Shown: positions 26,724 to 36,938, counted from the stretch's first letter. The stretch is 64,000 nt of DNA from DTPU01 sp963827855 (GCA_963827855.1 CAWHBY010000001.1:744001-808000), one strand, 5' to 3'. Program-made: numbers and translations. The notes: generated by a model not told the origin, from the sequence alone.

Positions 26724-27192
26724 GGGGCGTCTCCTTTGTATTGGGGCGTCTCTGTCCCGGGTTGCATTGATCACACAGTCCTTCGAAGTAGACGGTCTTG
26801 CGAAGGATCTTGAATCCTCTGTTCAGTTCCGCCGGGACAGGTACCTGGTCGAACGGCGGGTGGTGAAAGTCAACGATCTTCTTGCACCGAATACACTTGA
26901 AATGCTGATGGTCATCCAGGTTCGCGTCAAACCGTTTGACCTCGCCCGAGCCCTCGACCACAAAGGCGGCGCCGATCTCGGCCAGGGTCTGCAGGGTACG
27001 GTTCACGGTATCCAGGCTGATGCTGGGCATCGACTGCCGAACCTCCTGGAAGACCTGGTCCGCAGACGGGTGCTCCTTAGTCTGGGCCAGGACCTGGTAG
27101 ACCGCCACACGCTGAGGCGTCAGCTTGAGTCCCGCCTGCCTGCAGCGGCTACCGAACTCGGACAGCCTCAGGGGCCATTCCTTCATTGTCAT
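26713..27192 (-). CDS. perR: Fur-family peroxide regulator PerR
   Basis: 159 residues. The winged helix contains LTPQRVAVYQVL and SLDTVNRTLQTL. The regulatory iron site of PerR is complete: H41, D89, H95, H97 and D108 correspond to H37, D85, H91, H93 and D104 of Bacillus PerR; Asp rather than Glu at the last position distinguishes PerR from Fur. The structural zinc site is C100, C103, C140 and C143. Peroxide oxidises the His ligands and releases the DNA. ATG 27192 has GAGG six bases upstream. As the first gene of the defence operon it should autoregulate it; a dyad lies just upstream. Confidence 0.93.
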   Translation of the reverse strand: MTMKEWPLRLSEFGSRCRQAGLKLTPQRVAVYQVLAQTKEHPSADQVFQEVRQSMPSISLDTVNRTLQTLAEIGAAFVVEGSGEVKRFDANLDDHQHFKCIRCKKIVDFHHPPFDQVPVPAELNRGFKILRKTVYFEGLCDQCNPGQRRPNTKETPHEH

Positions 27193-27213
27193 CAGGTGCC
27201 TCATCTTCAATTC

Positions 27214-27236
27214 AGTACCAATACCTAATTAGTACT
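27214..27236 (-). promoter_or_regulatory. Candidate PerR operator region
   Basis: AGTAC (27214-27218) and GTACT (27232-27236) are inverted around an AT-rich centre that contains the palindrome CTAATTAG (27225-27232). It lies 22-44 nt upstream of the perR start, in the only AT-rich patch of the gap. It is not a textbook TTATAATnATTATAA box, so the exact operator is uncertain. Confidence 0.45.
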
Positions 27237-27554
27237 TACTACTATTTAGCAGCCAGGTTCGTGCAATGCAATAGTTTTCTTGGCATGCAGGCACACATTA
27301 GCCTTCCAGCCGGCCCAACTCAAGTTCGTAGACTCACTTCTGCCTCGAACGTCCAAAGCCTCGTGAGAAATCCGGGCTAGACTCCGTGAGAAACGCCGGC
27401 CGGGGGCATGACCAGGTCCGCGGGTCTGATCCCGGCGACCGCCAGCACCCACGATGCTACCCTCTGGACGCAGGACGCGGATCGGCTATATTCTCGTCAC
27501 GATGGCAAGTGGGACCCCGCCTACTCCGTTAAGGGCCCCGTAGGAGGCATAGAC
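27237..27554. other. Gap between divergent perR and tex
   Basis: About 318 nt. The left end must carry the perR operon promoter. The right part reads through in the tex frame from 27408, but those 49 codons are not Tex-like and have no start site. No RNA gene or terminator is recognised. Confidence 0.5.
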
Positions 27555-29858
<2,304 letters not shown>

Positions 29859-29969
29859 CGAAGTCGTAGGGGGCTGCGGATGTCGATCTTGGCTACCGCT
29901 GCGAATCGGTATGGGAGGGGCCCGCCGGTGCTTGCAAAGCCCTGCAAACCTGGTAGGATGCGGCTACAG

Positions 29970-31196
29970 ATGGATCGATTGGATCAGCACGTACTGAAGA
30001 ATGGGATGGTCATCCTCGGTGAGCCGATGGAGGCCGCGCAGTCCGTGGCCTTTGACTTCATGATGCCTGCAGGCTCTGCCCGCCTGCCTGCGGGGGTTTG
30101 CGGTGCATCCAACGTCTTCAGCGACTGGGTCTTCCGTGGCGCTGGAACGCGGGATAACCGCCAGTTGAGCGACAGCCTCGATGGCCTGGGCCTGCAGCGG
30201 TCCACCGCAGTCAGCTCCTCCCACGTGACGCTGGGCGCCACCCTGGAGGCCAGCAACCTTGAGCAGGCGCTGGAGCTCTTTGCGGACATCATCCTGAGGC
30301 CCCATCTGGACCCCGGGCAATTCGATCTTGCCAGGCAGTTGGCGGTCGAGGAGGTCAAGAGCCTGGACGACGAGCCTCGGCAGAAGGTGATGGTCGCACT
30401 CAAGGAGCAGTTCTACCCGAGCCCCCTGGGCCGCAGCACCTGCGGCTATATCCCGGATCTGGAGGCCCTGACTGCGGACGCGGCCGCGTCCTTGGTCCGC
30501 GGGTCCTTTGTTGCGCCTGAGATCATCCTGTCTGTGGCAGGCAAGTATGACTTCGACCAGGTCTGCAGGCAGATGGAGGGGCTGTTCGGTGGTTCAGAAG
30601 GGCGGGGGCCGCTGCCGGTGGAGGTCGGGGCAGCCGGCAGCCGGTACACGCACATCCCCAACGACGGCGCACAGGTCCACATGGGTCTGATGACGACCAC
30701 AGCCAAGCCCGCAGAGGAAGACTACTACAACACACGAGTGGCGATCTCTGTCCTGTCAGGGGGCATGAGTGCCAGGCTGTTCACAGAGGTCCGCGAGAAG
30801 CGGGGCCTCTGCTATGCGGTCGGAAGCCGTTATCACGGCCTCAAGGGCGCGGCCGGCATCATGACTTACGCGGGCACCAGCCCTGACAAGGCGCAGGAGA
30901 CCTTCGACGTGGTCGTGGACCAGTTCCGCCATCTCCAGGATGGCATCAGCGATGAGGAACTGGCCAGGGCCAAGGTAGGCCTCAAGTCTGCGCTGATCCT
31001 GCAGAGCGAGTCCTCGGGCAGTCGCGCGGGCTCTCTGGGCGGCGACTACTACATGCTGGGCCGCGTGCGGAGCCTGGATGAGATCAAGCAGCGGGTCGAG
31101 GCCACGACTGCAGACTCCATAGTGGACTTCCTAAAGCGGTGTCCGTTCAAGGAGTTCACTGTGGTCACGATTGGACCCAAGGATGTTCGATGCTAA
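29970..31196 (+). CDS. M16-family protease subunit lacking the zinc-binding motif
   Basis: 408 residues with the M16 fold but no HxxEH: at the expected place (residues 48-57) it reads NVFSDWVFRG, so both His and the Glu are lost. It does keep the C-terminal half signature RLFTEVREKRGLCYAVGS with the Arg/Tyr pair. In heterodimeric M16B enzymes and mitochondrial processing peptidase, one subunit carries zinc and the other the Arg/Tyr pair; the next gene supplies the zinc site. ATG 29970 is chosen because TAGGATG lies ahead; ATG 29958 and 29880 are other options. No signal peptide, so the enzyme is probably cytoplasmic. Confidence 0.9.
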   Translation: MDRLDQHVLKNGMVILGEPMEAAQSVAFDFMMPAGSARLPAGVCGASNVFSDWVFRGAGTRDNRQLSDSLDGLGLQRSTAVSSSHVTLGATLEASNLEQALELFADIILRPHLDPGQFDLARQLAVEEVKSLDDEPRQKVMVALKEQFYPSPLGRSTCGYIPDLEALTADAAASLVRGSFVAPEIILSVAGKYDFDQVCRQMEGLFGGSEGRGPLPVEVGAAGSRYTHIPNDGAQVHMGLMTTTAKPAEEDYYNTRVAISVLSGGMSARLFTEVREKRGLCYAVGSRYHGLKGAAGIMTYAGTSPDKAQETFDVVVDQFRHLQDGISDEELARAKVGLKSALILQSESSGSRAGSLGGDYYMLGRVRSLDEIKQRVEATTADSIVDFLKRCPFKEFTVVTIGPKDVRC

Positions 31197-31197
31197 G

Positions 31198-31290
31198 GAT
31201 AGGAGATAGGAGTCAGGAGACAGTAGTCAGTAGGAGGATCCAAGTCCTTCCTACTATCTCCTGTCTCCTCACTCCTGTCTTCTGAGTCTG
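31198..31290. repeat. Quasi-palindromic GGAGATA / CTGTCTCC repeat between the M16 genes
   Basis: Purine-rich words (AGGAGATAGGAGTCAGGAG and AGTAGTCAGTAGGAGG) are followed after a short loop by the opposed arm TCCTTCCTACTATCTCCTG and TCTCCTCACTCCTG. AGGAGACAG (31215-31223) pairs with CTGTCTCCT (31261-31269). The 22 bases at 31202-31223 recur exactly, inverted, at 44585-44606. It splits two genes whose products must work together. Confidence 0.8.
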
Positions 31291-31294
31291 AACC

Positions 31295-32560
31295 ATGGAC
31301 TTTCGCGAAAAGACGTTGAGCAATGGCCTGCAGTTGATCGGCGAGGTCAATACCTCGGCCAAGTCAGCGGCAGTGGGGTTCTTCGTCAGGACCGGCTCCC
31401 GTGACGAGACTGCGGACCTGTGCGGGGTGTCGCACTTCCTGGAGCACATGCTGTTCAAGGGCACGGACCGCCTCAGTGCACTGGAGGTAAACGCGGCCTT
31501 CGACGACACGGGCGCACAGTTCAATGCCTTCACCAGTGAGGAGAACACCGTCTACTACGCGGCCGTGCTGCCGGAGTACCTCCAGGAGGTGACGCGGCTC
31601 TGGATGGAGCTGATGCGGCCCTCGCTGCGGGACGACGATTTCAACCTCGAGAAGAACGTGATCAAGGAAGAGATCGCCATGTATAAGGACCAGCCGAGCT
31701 TCGACGTGATGGAGCGGTGCCGCAGTCTGCATTTCGGCGGGCATCCCTGCGGCAACAGCGTACTGGGGACAGAGGCCGGCATCGACGGTCTGACCAGCAG
31801 TCAGATGAGGGAGTATTTCGGACGCCGATACGTCCCCAACAACATCGTGGCGGCCTGGGCAGGCCAGTTCGACTGGGATCAGGTGTGCTCCGAGGTGGAG
31901 AAGGCCTGTTCAGCGTGGCCCCGTCAGCCTGCCTCCAGGACCCTGACCCACTTCGCCGGCACGCGGAGGCAGGAGCGTGAGCTGCGGCCGACCCTGGCCT
32001 GTGAGCACATCTGTCTGATGCACGAAGGGATCTCCGCCCAAGACCCCCGCCGTTTTGCGGCCATGCTGCTATCCATGATCCTCGGTGACGAGGTGGGCTC
32101 CCGCTACTACTGGGATCTGGTGGACAACGCGATTGCAGAGGGGGCGTCCATGCAGTTCGGGGCCATGGACGGGACCGGCGTCTTCTACAGCTACTTCCAG
32201 TGCAGCCCCTCCAATGCCGGCCAGGTCCGCAGCGTCGTCATGCGGATATTTGACGACCTGGCCCGCACGGGCGTGACGATCGAGGAGTTGACCAAGGCCA
32301 GGAACAAGACCCTCAGCGCCCTGGTCATCAAGAACGAGCTTCCCATGGGGCGACTGGTGGATCTGGGCTTCAACTGGACCTACCTACACCAGTATCGTTC
32401 CGTGGCGGAGGACGTGACGGCGATCAAGGCGGTCACCGTGGACGACGTCAACAGTCTGGTCCGGCAGTTGCAGCCGGGCCAGTACACCGAATACGCGATG
32501 GGGCCCGGCCCCACCGGCACAAGGTCACTCTGCGGAGACAAGGGTGGTGGACAGATCTAA
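31295..32560 (+). CDS. M16-family zinc metallopeptidase, catalytic subunit
   Basis: 421 residues. The inverted zinc motif is intact, H47-FLE50-H51 in HFLEHMLFKG, with the further Glu ligand in VIKEEIAMYKDQP near 125-126. Unlike its neighbour, it lacks the EKRGLCY-type Arg/Tyr segment in the C-terminal half (LVDNAIAEGASMQFG instead). The two proteins are thus complementary halves of an M16B heterodimer, which degrades or processes small peptides inside a closed chamber. No signal peptide is present. The preceding 98-nt gap is filled by a quasi-palindromic repeat, yet the pair is probably co-transcribed. The last codons overlap the next frame by 17 nt. Confidence 0.93.
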   Translation: MDFREKTLSNGLQLIGEVNTSAKSAAVGFFVRTGSRDETADLCGVSHFLEHMLFKGTDRLSALEVNAAFDDTGAQFNAFTSEENTVYYAAVLPEYLQEVTRLWMELMRPSLRDDDFNLEKNVIKEEIAMYKDQPSFDVMERCRSLHFGGHPCGNSVLGTEAGIDGLTSSQMREYFGRRYVPNNIVAAWAGQFDWDQVCSEVEKACSAWPRQPASRTLTHFAGTRRQERELRPTLACEHICLMHEGISAQDPRRFAAMLLSMILGDEVGSRYYWDLVDNAIAEGASMQFGAMDGTGVFYSYFQCSPSNAGQVRSVVMRIFDDLARTGVTIEELTKARNKTLSALVIKNELPMGRLVDLGFNWTYLHQYRSVAEDVTAIKAVTVDDVNSLVRQLQPGQYTEYAMGPGPTGTRSLCGDKGGGQI

Positions 32561-33128
32561 CCCTCCTGCGCGACGTCTGGGGTTCAAGGAGATCGTGCCT
32601 GGATCAGACCCAGCCTCAGGCAGCGAGGCAACGACGGCCGGAGACGGCGGACGGCCGTCCCTGGTTCCCAGGTTCGATTTGGACGCAGGGATCATGGCCA
32701 ATGATCGCAGGCTCGTGGCCGCGACCCGAAGGGGACCTGGCCGGAGGAAAGAGAAGGCCTCCGCCGCGGACGTCCTGCAACAGGCTGCAGAGGCCCTGCA
32801 CGACGCTCCCCGGCCTGCCGAGGAACCTGGAGATCCGGTCTCGTTGTCGTCCACGGGTGGAGAGAGGCTCGATGTCGTCCAGGAGCCCAGCCCGGACGAG
32901 GCCATCCCGCGGTGGGCAGAGGCCGCGATTGCGGCAGTCGCCGCTCGCCAGGAGACCGTGCCACCCGAACAGCCGTCCCCGAAGCCTCCCGCGTCTGGGG
33001 ACAGGTCCGTCAGCCGTGACAGCATCTGGCGTCCGGTGATGCCGGATCGGCAGCGGAGTGTGATCGCCGCGATTGTGGCCAGGGATATCGGCCGGCTTTG
33101 CAGGGGCGAGCGGGCCTTTTTCGCTTGA
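32544..33128 (+). CDS. Hypothetical protein overlapping the M16 protease gene
   Basis: 194 codons from GTG 32544, overlapping the protease stop by 17 nt. The sequence is Pro/Ala/Arg/Glu-rich and mostly disordered in appearance (RRGPGRRKEKASAADVLQQAAEAL, PEEP-like stretches), with a more ordered C-terminus (VIAAIVARDIGRLCRGERAF). No family, signal peptide or membrane helix is recognised. A good promoter overlaps its stop. It may be a real, poorly conserved protein coupled to the protease, or a chance frame; the complementary strand is also open over much of this stretch. Confidence 0.45.
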   Translation: MVDRSNPPARRLGFKEIVPGSDPASGSEATTAGDGGRPSLVPRFDLDAGIMANDRRLVAATRRGPGRRKEKASAADVLQQAAEALHDAPRPAEEPGDPVSLSSTGGERLDVVQEPSPDEAIPRWAEAAIAAVAARQETVPPEQPSPKPPASGDRSVSRDSIWRPVMPDRQRSVIAAIVARDIGRLCRGERAFFA

Positions 33129-33153
33129 CGGGCCGTGGTCATGGCCCTATAAA
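33125..33153 (+). promoter_or_regulatory. Strong sigma-70-type promoter for the L-fucose-isomerase-like gene
   Basis: TTGACG (33125-33130), 17 nt, TATAAA (33148-33153). The leader to ATG 33309 is about 149 nt and includes hairpins (GCCTGC CA GCAGGC around 33157) and TATAGGGCC at 33233-33241, the reverse complement of GGCCCTATA at 33143-33151 which contains the -10 box. A long structured leader suggests post-initiation control. Confidence 0.6.
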
Positions 33154-33308
33154 CAAGCCTGCCAGCAGGCGACTTCCGGCAGGCGACCGCCTGTGACCCG
33201 TGAAGATCCAACGCCTGGGAGACCGGGTGCCGTATAGGGCCGGCAGCGGGGTCGTCCGCCTCTCTGGCATGGCGACATTCAAGTCATGTAACGTGGAAGG
33301 GAAACAGC

Positions 33309-34787
33309 ATGAACAATGTGCCAAACGTCAAGCTGGGACTGATCGCGGTCAGCCGCGACTGCTTCCCTGCCGAGTTGTCCAAGAAGAGGCGGATCGCGCT
33401 GGCCAAGGAGTGCAGGGCCGCGGGCCAGTCGATCGTCGAACTGCAGACGATCGTTGAGAATGAGAAGAACGTGCTTGAGGCCCTCGAGGAGATCCAGACC
33501 CGCAAGGTCAACGCCCTCGTGGTCTATCTCGGCAACTTCGGTCCAGAAGGCCCCACGACCCTGCTCGCCCAGAAGTTCGGGGGACCGGTCATGCTGGCTG
33601 CAGCAGCGGAGGAGTCCCAGGCCGACCTGATGGGCGGCCGCGGCGACGCCTACTGCGGCATGCTGAATGCCTCGTACAACTGCGGTCTCCGTAAGCTGAG
33701 GCCGTACATCCCGGCGTACCCGGTGGGCACGGCCAAGGAAGTGGCTGCCATGATCGCCGGCTTTGTGCCGATCGCCCGGGTCATGCTGGGCGTCAAGTCC
33801 CTCAAGATCTTCACGTTCGGTCCCCGTCCACAGGATTTCCTGGCCTGCAACGCGCCCATCAAGGCGCTGTACGACCTGGGCATCGAGGTCATGGAGAACA
33901 GCGAGCTCGACCTGCTCGACATCTGCCAGCAGGCCAAGGACGACCGCAAGGTCAAGGCCGTGGCCAGGGACATGGCCAAGGAACTCGGCGAGAACAACCC
34001 ATTCCCGGACATGTTGGAGAAGCTGGCCCAGTTCGAGGTGGCCCTGCTGCGGTTCATGGAGAACAACCTGGGCGCCTCACAATACGGCATCTTCGCCAAC
34101 AAGTGCTGGCCTGCCTTTGAGAAGCACTTCACGTTTGTGCCTTGCTACGTGAACTCCCGGCTCGGCGCCAAGGGCATTCCCGCGGCCTGCGAGGTGGATA
34201 TCTATGGAGCCCTGAGCGAGTACATGGCGGTCTGTGCCACCGACTCGCCGGCCACGCTGCTGGACATCAACAACACTGTGCCCTATGACATGTTTGAGGC
34301 CAACGCCAAGCTGACCAAGCCCTACAAGCCGACCGACCTGTTCATGGGCTTCCATTGCGGCAACACGCCGTCGTGCTGCCTGGCGCACTTCGGGATGAAG
34401 TACCAGCTCATCATGCACCGCCTGATGGAGCCGGGCAAGGACCCGGACATCACGCGGGGCACCCTGGAGGGCCAGATCCGGGCGGGCGATGTCACGGTCT
34501 TCCGCATCCAGTCCACGGCGGACACGCAACTGAGGTCCTACGTGGCCCAGGGCCAGGTCCTGAACGTCGACCCGCAGTCCTTCGGCGGCATCGGCGTGTT
34601 CGCCATCCCGGAGATGGGGCGTTTCTACAGACACGTCCTGATCGAGAAGAGATTCCCGCACCACACCGCCGTGGGCTTCGCCCACGCGGGCAAGACCCTG
34701 TTCGAGAGCTGCAAGATGCTGGGCGTGCCGGATATCGCCACGCCGCGTCCTGCCGGTCTGCCGTACTGCGGCGAGAATCCGTTCTAG
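33309..34787 (+). CDS. L-fucose isomerase-like protein (COG2407 type)
   Basis: 492 residues in the fucose/arabinose isomerase superfamily. The N-terminal Rossmann-like domain contains VVYLGNFGPEGPTTLLAQKF, the middle KIFTFGPRPQDFLACNAP, and the C-terminal part GFHCGNTPSCCL and TRGTLEGQIRAGDVTVFRIQS. These enzymes interconvert aldoses and ketoses with a divalent metal; this subgroup lacks assigned substrates in many bacteria, and typical fucose-pathway partners (FucK, FucA) are absent here. GGAAGGGAAACAG precedes the ATG. It is a single-gene unit, between its own strong promoter with a structured leader and a clean intrinsic terminator. A sugar role is likely but the substrate is open. Confidence 0.85.
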   Translation: MNNVPNVKLGLIAVSRDCFPAELSKKRRIALAKECRAAGQSIVELQTIVENEKNVLEALEEIQTRKVNALVVYLGNFGPEGPTTLLAQKFGGPVMLAAAAEESQADLMGGRGDAYCGMLNASYNCGLRKLRPYIPAYPVGTAKEVAAMIAGFVPIARVMLGVKSLKIFTFGPRPQDFLACNAPIKALYDLGIEVMENSELDLLDICQQAKDDRKVKAVARDMAKELGENNPFPDMLEKLAQFEVALLRFMENNLGASQYGIFANKCWPAFEKHFTFVPCYVNSRLGAKGIPAACEVDIYGALSEYMAVCATDSPATLLDINNTVPYDMFEANAKLTKPYKPTDLFMGFHCGNTPSCCLAHFGMKYQLIMHRLMEPGKDPDITRGTLEGQIRAGDVTVFRIQSTADTQLRSYVAQGQVLNVDPQSFGGIGVFAIPEMGRFYRHVLIEKRFPHHTAVGFAHAGKTLFESCKMLGVPDIATPRPAGLPYCGENPF

Positions 34788-34829
34788 TCGTAACGTCCTG
34801 GATCTGCATTCCCCTTTCGAAGAGTGCAC

Positions 34830-34853
34830 AAGGCGAGCCCCGTGGCTCGCCTT
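34830..34853 (+). terminator. Intrinsic terminator after the L-fucose-isomerase-like gene
   Basis: AAGGCGAGCC (34830-34839) and GGCTCGCCTT (34844-34853) form a perfect 10-bp stem with a CCGT loop, followed by TCTTGTT. Confidence 0.85.
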
Positions 34854-34860
34854 TCTTGTT

Positions 34861-35040
34861 AGGACCCGTCCAGAAATAAGTGATCGATTTGCCGCTCAGA
34901 CTTGGGTCAGATTCGGACGCGAGGATTGAGCGAAACCGGAGGCGTAGTCCTGCTACGTTGAGGATTTCGCGATTGAGGAGCGGCCCAAGATGGCCCGAAG
35001 ATGAGATGGAAAATCGGTCAGCTATTTCTGGACGGGTCCT
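34861..35040. mobile_element. MITE-like element, 180 bp, with terminal inverted repeats
   Basis: AGGACCCGTCCAGAAATA at 34861-34878 is repeated exactly, inverted, at 35023-35040. Weaker pairing extends the repeats to about 31 bp (TGA/CGATTT inward). The inside holds no gene. It sits between the terminator of one gene and the start of the next, the usual place for a miniature inverted-repeat element moved by a transposase elsewhere in the genome. No convincing target-site duplication is seen: the bases just outside are TT on the left and TA on the right. Confidence 0.75.
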
Positions 35041-35062
35041 TAGGCGGACTGGGTTGATCAGG

Positions 35063-35068
35063 TATAAT
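35063..35068 (+). promoter_or_regulatory. Candidate -10 TATAAT of the AmrS-type gene
   Basis: TATAAT ends 14 nt before ATG 35083. With the usual start distance the leader is only about 6-8 nt and no ribosome-binding site is present. The -35 position (35040-35045, TTAGGC) falls on the edge of the MITE-like element, so the element may have contributed part of the promoter. Confidence 0.45.
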
Positions 35069-35082
35069 CTTGACTGATCTTC

Positions 35083-36123
35083 ATGGGTGTACGTGTGGAA
35101 GGACCGCTCGAACGTGCTGTGTTGTGGGAGGCTGCAGAAGGCTCTGCAGTCCAGTGCAAGCTGTGCAGCCATCGTTGTCTGATTGCGGCGGGTCAGTCCG
35201 GCCGGTGCGGTGTCCGCCGGAACATCGACGGCGTGCTCTACAGCCTCACGGATCACAGGATTTGCGCAGCCCACGTCGATCCCATCGAGAAGAAGCCCCT
35301 CTATCATTTCTACCCAGGCTCGCGGAGCTTCTCCATTGCGGCCCAGGGCTGCAATTTTAGGTGTGGTTTCTGCCAGAATTGGCAGATCAGCCAGGCGCCC
35401 CTGGAGGCAGGGCACGTCGAGGGGGAGCCCTCCTCAGCGGACAAGATCGTGGCAGCCGCGGTCACGAGCCGGTCGCAAAGTATCTCGTACACCTACACCG
35501 AACCTACGGTCTTCATGGAGCTGGCTGCAGACTGCGGACGGCTGGCCCGCGACCAGGGCCTGGCCAATGTCTTCGTAAGCAACGGCTATCTGACGCCTGA
35601 GGCCATCGAGTTTGCCTCGTCCTGGCTGGACGCCATCAACGTGGACCTCAAGGCCTTCACCGAATCCTACTACCGCCGCTTGTGCAAGGCCCGGCTTGCC
35701 CCTGTCCTGGAGACGATCCGGCAGATCGCCCGCAATACCGGGATCTGGATCGAGATCACTACTCTCCTGGTTCCTGGACAGAACGACCAGGAGGAGGAAC
35801 TCAAGGAGCTGGCCCATTGGCTGGTCCAGGAGGCCGGGCCTCACGTTCCGTGGCACGTCAGCCGCTTCTATCCTCAATACAGGATGGACGACCTCTCGCC
35901 GACGCCGGTCGCGGCCCTGGAGAGGGCCTATGAGATTGGAAAGGCTGCAGGCCTGCAGTACGTGTACGTAGGCAACGTCCCGGGTACGGAGCGGGAGAAT
36001 ACTCTCTGCCACAGATGTGGCCACTTGCTGATCGAGCGATCCGGCTATACGATACAAAATCAGCGGATCAAGGACGGTCGTTGTCCTGGTTGTGATGCCC
36101 CGGTTGCAGGGGTCGGGTTGTAG
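35083..36123 (+). CDS. amrS: AmmeMemoRadiSam-type radical SAM enzyme
   Basis: 346 residues. The radical SAM cluster motif is C90-NFR-C94-GF-C97 (GCNFRCGFCQNW), and an N-terminal Cys set, C25, C28, C32 and C42 (CKLCSHRC then RCGV), is typical of this PflA-like subgroup. Also seen: VDPIEKKPLYHFYPG, SYTYTEPTVF, VDLKAFTESYYR and a C-terminal zinc-ribbon-like end (CHRCGHLLIER, CPGCDAP). In the AmmeMemoRadiSam system it is encoded with AMMECR1 and Memo homologues; neither is in this window. The downstream lipoprotein gene starts 21 nt after the stop. The product has no known substrate. No ribosome-binding site is visible before the ATG. Confidence 0.9.
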   Translation: MGVRVEGPLERAVLWEAAEGSAVQCKLCSHRCLIAAGQSGRCGVRRNIDGVLYSLTDHRICAAHVDPIEKKPLYHFYPGSRSFSIAAQGCNFRCGFCQNWQISQAPLEAGHVEGEPSSADKIVAAAVTSRSQSISYTYTEPTVFMELAADCGRLARDQGLANVFVSNGYLTPEAIEFASSWLDAINVDLKAFTESYYRRLCKARLAPVLETIRQIARNTGIWIEITTLLVPGQNDQEEELKELAHWLVQEAGPHVPWHVSRFYPQYRMDDLSPTPVAALERAYEIGKAAGLQYVYVGNVPGTERENTLCHRCGHLLIERSGYTIQNQRIKDGRCPGCDAPVAGVGL

Positions 36124-36144
36124 CGGCTTGTGAGAGGATTGTGC

Positions 36145-36777
36145 ATGCGGTTGGCGGTCCTGTTGAGTGCGTGCCTGACGATGTCGGGATGTGTGCTGTT
36201 CTCGTCTGTGGACAGTACCACACCTTCAGATCGCGAGGTCCCGGTTGACATCTCCGCATGGGTGGAGTCTTCAGAGGCCGCTGCAGGATGTATCTTCATC
36301 AGTGGATACCTCGATAGTACGCTGGCTGAGGAGGTGGCTGACAAGATCCTGACCCTGGATCAGCGCAGCGAAGTCGACCGGATCACCCTCTTGATCAACA
36401 GCCTGGGAGGCGAGGCAGTGGCGTTCCGTGTGATCCACAACGCCCTCCGTCTGACGCGAAAGTCGGTGGATGTCGTGAACATAGGTAATTGCTACAGCGC
36501 AGCCTGCGCAGTCTTTGCCTCAGCGACGGGCAAGAGATACGCCTACGCCAATAGCCACTTCATGGTCCACAAACCCCAGATGCCCAACGGCGTGCCCAAA
36601 GAGGTCAGGGACATGTTCGACTTCGAGGTCCAGACCTATGAGTCGGTTGTCAAGAGGCAAGGCCACCTGCCCGGCGAGTGGTTCCCACTGTCTGACAGGG
36701 ACCGGTTCTTCACTGCCCAGCAGGCCCTTGAGTACCAGTTCGTGGATCAGATCATCGACGGCCCAGTGCCCCAGTAA
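36145..36777 (+). CDS. ClpP-like serine protease predicted as a lipoprotein
   Basis: 210 residues. The N-terminus MRLAVLLSACLTMSGC is a lipoprotein signal (acceptor C16), which cytosolic ClpP never has. The rest follows the ClpP fold: IFISGYLDSTLAEEVADKIL, ITLLINSLGGEAVAFRVIHN, and the triad S118 (GNCYSAACAVF), H142 (NSHFMVHKP) and D186 (SDRDRFFTAQQALEY). ATG 36145 has GAGAGGA six bases upstream; GTG 36130 is less likely. Clp ATPases are cytosolic, so the protein would act without them, perhaps as a small-peptide hydrolase, or in a role like SppA/NfeD-type ClpP-class proteases. It follows the radical SAM gene closely and may share its transcript. Confidence 0.85.
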   Translation: MRLAVLLSACLTMSGCVLFSSVDSTTPSDREVPVDISAWVESSEAAAGCIFISGYLDSTLAEEVADKILTLDQRSEVDRITLLINSLGGEAVAFRVIHNALRLTRKSVDVVNIGNCYSAACAVFASATGKRYAYANSHFMVHKPQMPNGVPKEVRDMFDFEVQTYESVVKRQGHLPGEWFPLSDRDRFFTAQQALEYQFVDQIIDGPVPQ

Positions 36778-36789
36778 CGGCTTACACCG

Positions 36790-36938
36790 TTACTGGATGG
36801 TTGTTGGTTAGATGGTTAGATGGGTACAAGAGAAGGACCATTCAACTATCCAACCATTCACCATCTAACGACCTAAGTACTTGACCACTTAACTACTTGA
36901 CTACTCAACCAGTTACCATGTGACCGCTCCGCGGTCAC
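36790..36938. repeat. Opposed GGTTAGATGG-word arms plus a perfect 8-bp hairpin
   Basis: Words such as GGATGGTTG and GGTTAGATGG (36794-36822) face their complements (CAACCATTCACCATCTAAC, 36851-36869), followed by more reiterated words (CTTGACCACTTAACTACTTG). GTTAGATGG (36807-36815) pairs exactly with CCATCTAAC (36861-36869). GTGACCGC (36920-36927) and GCGGTCAC (36931-36938) form a hairpin that reaches the stop codon of the minus-strand gene. It separates convergent genes and likely terminates both. Confidence 0.65.

Noticed and set aside
27222..27236. Canonical PerR box
   Set aside because: The site is AT-rich and partly dyadic but does not match the consensus inverted repeat closely; kept only as a candidate region.
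32525..33211. 228-codon minus-strand frame opposite the hypothetical gene after the M16 pair
   Set aside because: Ser/Arg-rich with no motif; neither strand is convincing, but the plus frame is coupled to the protease gene.
36920..36938. Hairpin GTGACCGC/GCGGTCAC considered as part of a tRNA
   Set aside because: No cloverleaf can be built around it; it is better read as an operon-end stem.
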